Source of the DNA: Burkholderia aenigmatica
GTDB lineage: Bacteria > Pseudomonadota > Gammaproteobacteria > Burkholderiales > Burkholderiaceae
Assembly: GCF_902499175.1 (NCBI RefSeq)
Contig: NZ_CABVQC010000038.1
Coordinates: 1 to 64,000 of the forward strand
Reading direction: 5' to 3'
Length of the DNA: 64,000 bases
Under the pieces are notes generated by a model. That model saw only the letters and a list, made by a program, of their open reading frames with translations, was not told the DNA's origin and ran no database searches. A program made the position numbers and the translations under genes. Positions within the stretch are counted from its first letter, which is position 1. Each line of letters begins with the position of its first letter. This document shows, one piece after another, positions 60,413 through 64,000 of the stretch.

Positions 60413-62056
60413 ATGAGAACCAAGCGTTTCAATTTCGCGCTGGCGCGCTCCGCACATGCGCGCATGCTCGCCGGCATGCTGTCTGCCGCCGCCCTCCTGC
60501 CCCTCGCCGGTTGCGGCGGAGGCGGCGGCGACGGCAGCAACCCGTCCTCCTCCAACGCAGCGCCGGCGCCGGCCCCGGCGCCCGCCCCGACCACCCCGAC
60601 GCCCACGCCCACCACGACCGGCAGCAATGCCTGCCCGACGCAGCAGGCCGCCGTGCAGATGGCCGCGCAGACCGCACCGGCCGAACCGCCGATCGATCAC
60701 CTGATCGTCAAGCTCAAGACGCTGACGGCCACGCGTGCGATGGCGGCCATCGACAACGGGACGCGGCTCGACGCCGTGATCCAGCGCTCGATGACGCGCT
60801 GGACTGCGCCGGTCGCCGGCAGCGCACGTGCCTATGCGAGCACGGTCGGGCAAGCGCCGGTGAACGTGCAGGTCGAACGGACGATCTCGAACGGCGCGGC
60901 CGTGCTGTCGCTCGGCCAGCGCATGGCCGCCACCGACGCAGCCGCGCTCGCGCAGGCATTCGCAGCCGATTCGGACGTCGACTACGCGGAACCGGATCAC
61001 CCGATGCAGATCCGCGACACGCCGAGCGATCCGCTCTACAGCCAGCAGTGGTACCTGTCCGACCCGACCGCCGGCATCGACATGCCGCCGGCCTGGAACG
61101 TGACCAAGGGTTCGCCGACCGTCGTCACCGCCGTGCTCGACACCGGTTACCGGCCGCATGCCGACCTCGCCGCGAACCTGATGCCCGGCTACAGCTTCAT
61201 CAGCAACGTCAACACCAGCAACAACGGCCTGACGCGCGGCCCTGACGCAACCGATCCGGGCGACTGGGTCACGCAGCAGGAACTCAGCAATGCGAACGGT
61301 CCGTACTACAACTGCGCGCCGCAGCCGAGCGACAGCAGCTGGCACGGCACCCGCGTGATGGGCGTGATCGGCGCGACCGCGAACAACGGCGCCGGGATCG
61401 CCGGCGTATCGTGGCTCGGCCGAATCCTGCCGGTTCGCGTGCTCGGCAAGTGCGGTGGCACGACGAGCGACATCGCGGACGGGATGCGCTGGGCGGCCGG
61501 AATTCCGGTCACCGGCGTACCGAACAACCCGACGCCCGCGAAGGTCATCAACCTGAGCCTCGGCGGCGTCGGCGCATGCAGCACGACGTTCCAGCAGGCC
61601 ATCGACGACGTGACCGCGAAGGGCGTGACCGTCGTCGTCGCCGCCGGCAACGACGGCCTGTCGACCGGACTCGACCAGCCCGCGAACTGCCGCGGCGTGA
61701 TCAGCGTCGGCGCAACCGACGCGACGGGCCGCCGCGCGTCGTTCAGCAACTTCGGCGCCGATGTCACGCTCAGCGCACCCGGCGTCAACATCCTGTCGAC
61801 GTCGAATACCGGCACCACGACGCCGGGCGCGGACACCTACGGCCTCGCGAACGGCACCAGCCTCGCGACACCGCAAGTGTCGGGGGTCGCCGCGCTGATG
61901 CTGTCGGTGAACGGCAATCTCACGCCCGCGCAGATCCAGCAGAAACTGCAGGGCGGCACGCGCACGACCAAGCTGGCGGCCGGCACGTCGTGCACCGCGA
62001 TGCCGGCGGGCTCGGGCATCCTCGATGCAGGGGCGGCCGTCGCGTCGGTCAACTAG
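60413..62056 (+). CDS. Subtilisin-like serine protease (S8), predicted lipoprotein
   Basis: A 547-residue S8 peptidase. It begins with a lipoprotein signal (SAAALLPLAGC) and a run of six glycines, then a Pro/Ala/Thr-rich linker (about 50-75). A prodomain (about 90-210) with HLIVKLKTLTATRAMAAIDN ends near DSDVDYAEPDHPMQ. The catalytic triad is Asp243 (AVLDTGYRPHADLAA), His311 (SWHGTRVMGVIGATAN) and Ser483 (GTSLATPQVSGVAALM), with the oxyanion Asn in VVVAAGNDG. It resembles the MprA-type proteases of Burkholderia, but has no C-terminal P domain or PPC domain and is probably outer-membrane tethered. A strong terminator follows. Confidence 0.92.
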   Translation: MRTKRFNFALARSAHARMLAGMLSAAALLPLAGCGGGGGDGSNPSSSNAAPAPAPAPAPTTPTPTPTTTGSNACPTQQAAVQMAAQTAPAEPPIDHLIVKLKTLTATRAMAAIDNGTRLDAVIQRSMTRWTAPVAGSARAYASTVGQAPVNVQVERTISNGAAVLSLGQRMAATDAAALAQAFAADSDVDYAEPDHPMQIRDTPSDPLYSQQWYLSDPTAGIDMPPAWNVTKGSPTVVTAVLDTGYRPHADLAANLMPGYSFISNVNTSNNGLTRGPDATDPGDWVTQQELSNANGPYYNCAPQPSDSSWHGTRVMGVIGATANNGAGIAGVSWLGRILPVRVLGKCGGTTSDIADGMRWAAGIPVTGVPNNPTPAKVINLSLGGVGACSTTFQQAIDDVTAKGVTVVVAAGNDGLSTGLDQPANCRGVISVGATDATGRRASFSNFGADVTLSAPGVNILSTSNTGTTTPGADTYGLANGTSLATPQVSGVAALMLSVNGNLTPAQIQQKLQGGTRTTKLAAGTSCTAMPAGSGILDAGAAVASVN

Positions 62057-62078
62057 TCACCGGCACCCTGCTTCGTCG

Positions 62079-62118
62079 CGGCCGCGCGCATGCCGACATC
62101 GCATGCGCGCGGCCGTTT
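62079..62118 (+). terminator. Terminator of the serine protease gene
   Basis: CGGCCGCGCGCATGC (62079-62093) pairs perfectly with GCATGCGCGCGGCCG (62101-62115) around seven bases and is followed by TTTCATT. The 15-bp stem lies 23 bp after the protease stop. Confidence 0.75.
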
Positions 62119-62195
62119 CATTGGCGGCGATCCGGCGTTTCTCCGCTCGCGCAACGGCTGGATTACGTTTCTCGAAATAACGACTGACAAAAGGG

Positions 62196-62201
62196 TTGAC
62201 G
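62196..62201 (+). promoter_or_regulatory. -35 box of the likely mgtA promoter
   Basis: TTGACG here is a good -35 element. The -10 element around 62219-62224 (TTACCA) is weak. A transcript would start near 62231 and give a leader of about 540 bases before the Mg2+ ATPase start, which is unusually long. Confidence 0.35.
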
Positions 62202-62242
62202 CTTCGCACAGCGACCCATTACCATCGCTCCCGTCTAATTAC

Positions 62243-62308
62243 ATGGAGTGTTCTGTGAACACCGATGCGAGTTGTAGTTGGTGCTTGACCAACTTGACTG
62301 CTGCCTGA
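62243..62308 (+). CDS. Possible 21-residue leader peptide of the Mg2+ ATPase transcript
   Basis: A short frame begins at an ATG about 12 bases after the predicted transcript start and ends TGA at 62308. Its product is Cys- and Trp-containing (SCSWCLTNLTAA at the end) and its codons are far less GC-rich than real genes around it (TGT, TCT, AGT, TTG). A perfect 7-bp hairpin AGTTGGT/ACCAACT (62276-62294) sits inside it, and a 9-bp GCCGCATCC/GGATGCGGC hairpin follows at 62335-62361. No ribosome site is visible. Translation of such a frame could control later hairpins. Evidence is positional only. Confidence 0.35.
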   Translation: MECSVNTDASCSWCLTNLTAA

Positions 62309-62566
62309 GGAAAACGCGCAGAGCCTCGTCTTCTGCCGCATCCCGGGAAGCAGGATGCGGCGTCCTTCCGGCCTGACTGGCCAGATCTCCCGCCGAATTT
62401 TCATGGTTGTCGAATGCACGCGATGCGCCGTCGCGCGCGTGCGTTCGTGTTGCGCGCAGCGTCAGCCTCGCGCGCTTTCCGTTCGCGTGCCATCCGGCCG
62501 CGCGCCTTCGTGCGTGCGTCGCTGTCGATCGCCCGTGCCGACTATCCGCAACCGACAGGAGTGCAG
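62309..62566 (+). promoter_or_regulatory. Structured middle part of the Mg2+ ATPase leader
   Basis: This stretch holds GCCGCATCC (62335-62343) paired with GGATGCGGC (62353-62361), then a GGCC/GGCC hairpin near 62370-62383, then an AATTTTC tract ending about 62403 that could make either hairpin a weak terminator. From 62414 a frame in phase with the Pro-rich small frame reads Arg-rich sequence. It does not match an M-box or the Salmonella mgtA element as I know them. Confidence 0.35.
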
Positions 62567-62725
62567 ATGAACTCAGACGACAGTAGTCGATTACCGCTCG
62601 CCGGTGCGACGCTGCACATCGCCCCTCCGGCCGCACCGCACGCGCCGGCGAGCGTTCCCGCCTTCACCGATCCACAGCCGATCGCGCCCGACGCGACGCG
62701 GCGGGAAGCGCTCGTGCGTCGATAA
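62567..62725 (+). CDS. Pro-rich small protein or leader peptide before the Mg2+ ATPase
   Basis: A 52-codon frame with AGGAG five bases before its ATG. The product is proline-rich: LHIAPPAAPHAPASVPAF, then TDPQPIAPDATRREALVRR at its C terminus. It ends 47 bp before the ATPase start. In enterobacteria the mgtA leader encodes MgtL, whose Asp/Glu-Pro motif destabilises ribosomes when Mg2+ is low and thereby opens the operon. The DP, PD and multiple prolines here followed by a basic tail are reminiscent of that design. Homology is not claimed; an ordinary small protein is possible. Confidence 0.45.
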   Translation: MNSDDSSRLPLAGATLHIAPPAAPHAPASVPAFTDPQPIAPDATRREALVRR

Positions 62726-62772
62726 CGTCACGGTCGCTCCCCGCCCGCCGACTCGTGCGCAAGGAGCAACTC

Positions 62773-64000
62773 ATGACGACACGACACAACACATCGCAAA
62801 AGAAACAGCGTGGCTTCATCAAGGCCGGCACCGGCCCGCAGAACGACCCGCGCATCATGCGCGCCGCGCAGGAAGCGGCCCGCCCGCTCGAAGACACGCT
62901 GAAGTCGCTGCACACCAGCACGCGCGGCCTCACCTACGACCAGGCCGCCGACCGCCTGCAGCACTACGGCCCGAACGAAATCGCGCACGACAAGCCGCCG
63001 CACTGGACCCGCCAGTTGCTGCTCTCGTTCCACAACCCGTTCGTCTACGTGCTGCTGGTGCTGGCCGCCATCAGCTTCTTCACCGACGTCTACTTCGCGG
63101 CCCCCGACGATCGCGACTATGTCGGCATGACGATCCTGCTGACGATGGTCACGATCAGCGCGCTGCTGCGTTTCGCGCAGGAATTCCGGTCGCTGCGCGC
63201 GGCCGAGAAGCTGAAGGCGATGGTCCGCACGACCGCGACCGTGCAGCGCTCGGTGACCGACACGTCCGAACCGGCCCGCCGCGAGGTGCCGATGCGCGAA
63301 GTCGTGACCGGCGACATCGTGCACCTGTCGGCCGGCGACATGATTCCGGCGGACGTGCGCCTGCTCGCGTCGCGCGACCTGTTCATCAGCCAGGCCGTGC
63401 TGACCGGCGAGGCGCTGCCGGTCGAGAAGTACGACACGCTCGGCGCGGTCGCCGGCAAATCCGCCAGCACGCGCGCGGCCGGCGCGGCGACCGATACGTC
63501 GGCATCGCTGCTCGATCTCGAGAACGTCTGCTTCATGGGCACCAACGTCGTCAGCGGCACCGCAACGGCCGTCGTCGTCGCGACCGGCGAGGACACCTAC
63601 TTCGGTTCGCTCGCGCGCAACGTCGTGAGCCACAAGCGCATCGAGACGAGCTTCGACCGCGGCGTCGCGAGCGTGAGCTGGCTGCTGATCAAGTTCATGT
63701 TCGTGATGGTGCCGATCGTGTTCATGATCAACGGGCTGACCAAGGGCGACTGGCTGAGCGCGCTCACGTTCGCGCTCGCGGTGGCCGTCGGCCTCACGCC
63801 CGAGATGCTGCCGATGATCGTCAGCGCGAACCTCGCGCGCGGCGCGGTCGCGATGGCGCGCCGCAAGGTCGTCGTCAAGCGGCTGAACTCGGTGCAGAAC
63901 TTCGGCGCGATGGACGTGCTGTGCACCGACAAGACCGGCACGCTCACGCAGGACAAGATCATCCTCGAGCACCACCTCGACCTGTCGGGTCACAAGGACG
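62773..64000 (+). CDS. mgtA: Magnesium-translocating P-type ATPase, N-terminal part (cut by window edge)
   Basis: The first 409 residues of a P3B-type ATPase that imports Mg2+. The cation-ATPase N domain opens with LTYDQAADRLQHYGPNEIAH, followed by two membrane helices (FHNPFVYVLLVLAAISFFTD). The actuator domain has REVVTGDIVHLSAGDMIPAD and LTGEALPVEK in place of TGE-S, and NVCFMGTNVVSGTATAVVVA. Helices 3-4 include VGLTPEMLPMIVSANLARGA, the MgtA form of the PEGL motif. The phosphorylated Asp is residue 386 in CTDKTGTLTQDKI. The start ATG 62773 follows AAGGAG. The C-terminal half lies beyond the window. A leader of more than 500 bases with two small frames precedes it. Confidence 0.93.
   Translation, partial: MTTRHNTSQKKQRGFIKAGTGPQNDPRIMRAAQEAARPLEDTLKSLHTSTRGLTYDQAADRLQHYGPNEIAHDKPPHWTRQLLLSFHNPFVYVLLVLAAISFFTDVYFAAPDDRDYVGMTILLTMVTISALLRFAQEFRSLRAAEKLKAMVRTTATVQRSVTDTSEPARREVPMREVVTGDIVHLSAGDMIPADVRLLASRDLFISQAVLTGEALPVEKYDTLGAVAGKSASTRAAGAATDTSASLLDLENVCFMGTNVVSGTATAVVVATGEDTYFGSLARNVVSHKRIETSFDRGVASVSWLLIKFMFVMVPIVFMINGLTKGDWLSALTFALAVAVGLTPEMLPMIVSANLARGAVAMARRKVVVKRLNSVQNFGAMDVLCTDKTGTLTQDKIILEHHLDLSGHKD

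Noticed and set aside
1..64000. Mobile elements, prophage genes, tRNA-linked integration sites, CRISPR arrays
   Set aside because: No transposase, integrase, tRNA-like cloverleaf, target duplication or spaced repeat array was seen on either strand.

Overview
The window is GC-rich DNA of a Burkholderia, most likely a member of the Burkholderia cepacia complex. Support comes from the codon use, a DUF3331 protein (a family I associate with Burkholderia), PaaR-type palindromes of the kind known from B. cenocepacia, and a three-gene cluster whose subunit lengths (168, 539 and 425 residues) match the FAD-dependent glucose dehydrogenase of B. cepacia. I see no tRNA, rRNA, insertion sequence, phage gene or CRISPR array. 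It reads as ordinary chromosomal metabolic DNA, rich in transporters and local regulators, and both window ends cut through genes.

Layout. 1-3.8 kb: a truncated MocR regulator divergent from a two-domain GNAT acetyltransferase, a DUF3331 protein, an MFS exporter behind a MerR-type promoter, and a GNAT relic. 4.1-5.2 kb: a 2,3-butanediol dehydrogenase behind a candidate sigma-54 promoter. 5.7-11.2 kb: an orphan histidine kinase, a VC0807-type membrane protein, a CPBP protease, an aldo/keto reductase and a MarC protein. 11.3-15.2 kb: a phenylacetate operon (paaH, paaK, enoyl-CoA hydratase) under a PaaR palindrome. 15.6-18.8 kb: a Ca2+/H+ antiporter, then an unusual two-gene operon of a coiled-coil membrane protein and a solute-binding/LysM fusion.

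19.4-29 kb is a carboxylate or sugar-acid block. A five-gene operon (TRAP binding protein, fused TRAP permease, LacI regulator, D-2-hydroxyacid dehydrogenase, amidohydrolase) sits behind tandem LacI-type operators. Next come a LysR regulator, a second hydroxyacid dehydrogenase and a GudP-like MFS carrier. 29-36 kb: a LysR regulator, an HPP-CBS protein, a MarR regulator with a ClC channel, a small periplasmic protein, ppnP and another LysR. 36.4-39.7 kb: an M20 amidohydrolase with an MFS carrier, then a cysteine hydrolase preceded by a possible threonine-rich leader peptide. 39.8-45 kb: a porin, a DoxX protein and the glucose dehydrogenase operon. 45.3-53.6 kb: a thioester alpha-2-macroglobulin with PBP1C. 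53.6-64 kb: LemA and TPM proteins, a small lipoprotein, GNAT and Bcr-type MFS genes, an orphan glutamate-type binding protein, a subtilisin-like lipoprotein, and an MgtA-type Mg2+ ATPase with a long leader holding two small reading frames.

The most rewarding spots are regulatory: the Thr-rich leader before the cysteine hydrolase, the mgtA leader with a Pro-rich small frame, the MocR direct repeats, the orphan MerR-type promoter, and the SBP-LysM operon. All functional statements are sequence reading plus family knowledge; no database search was run.
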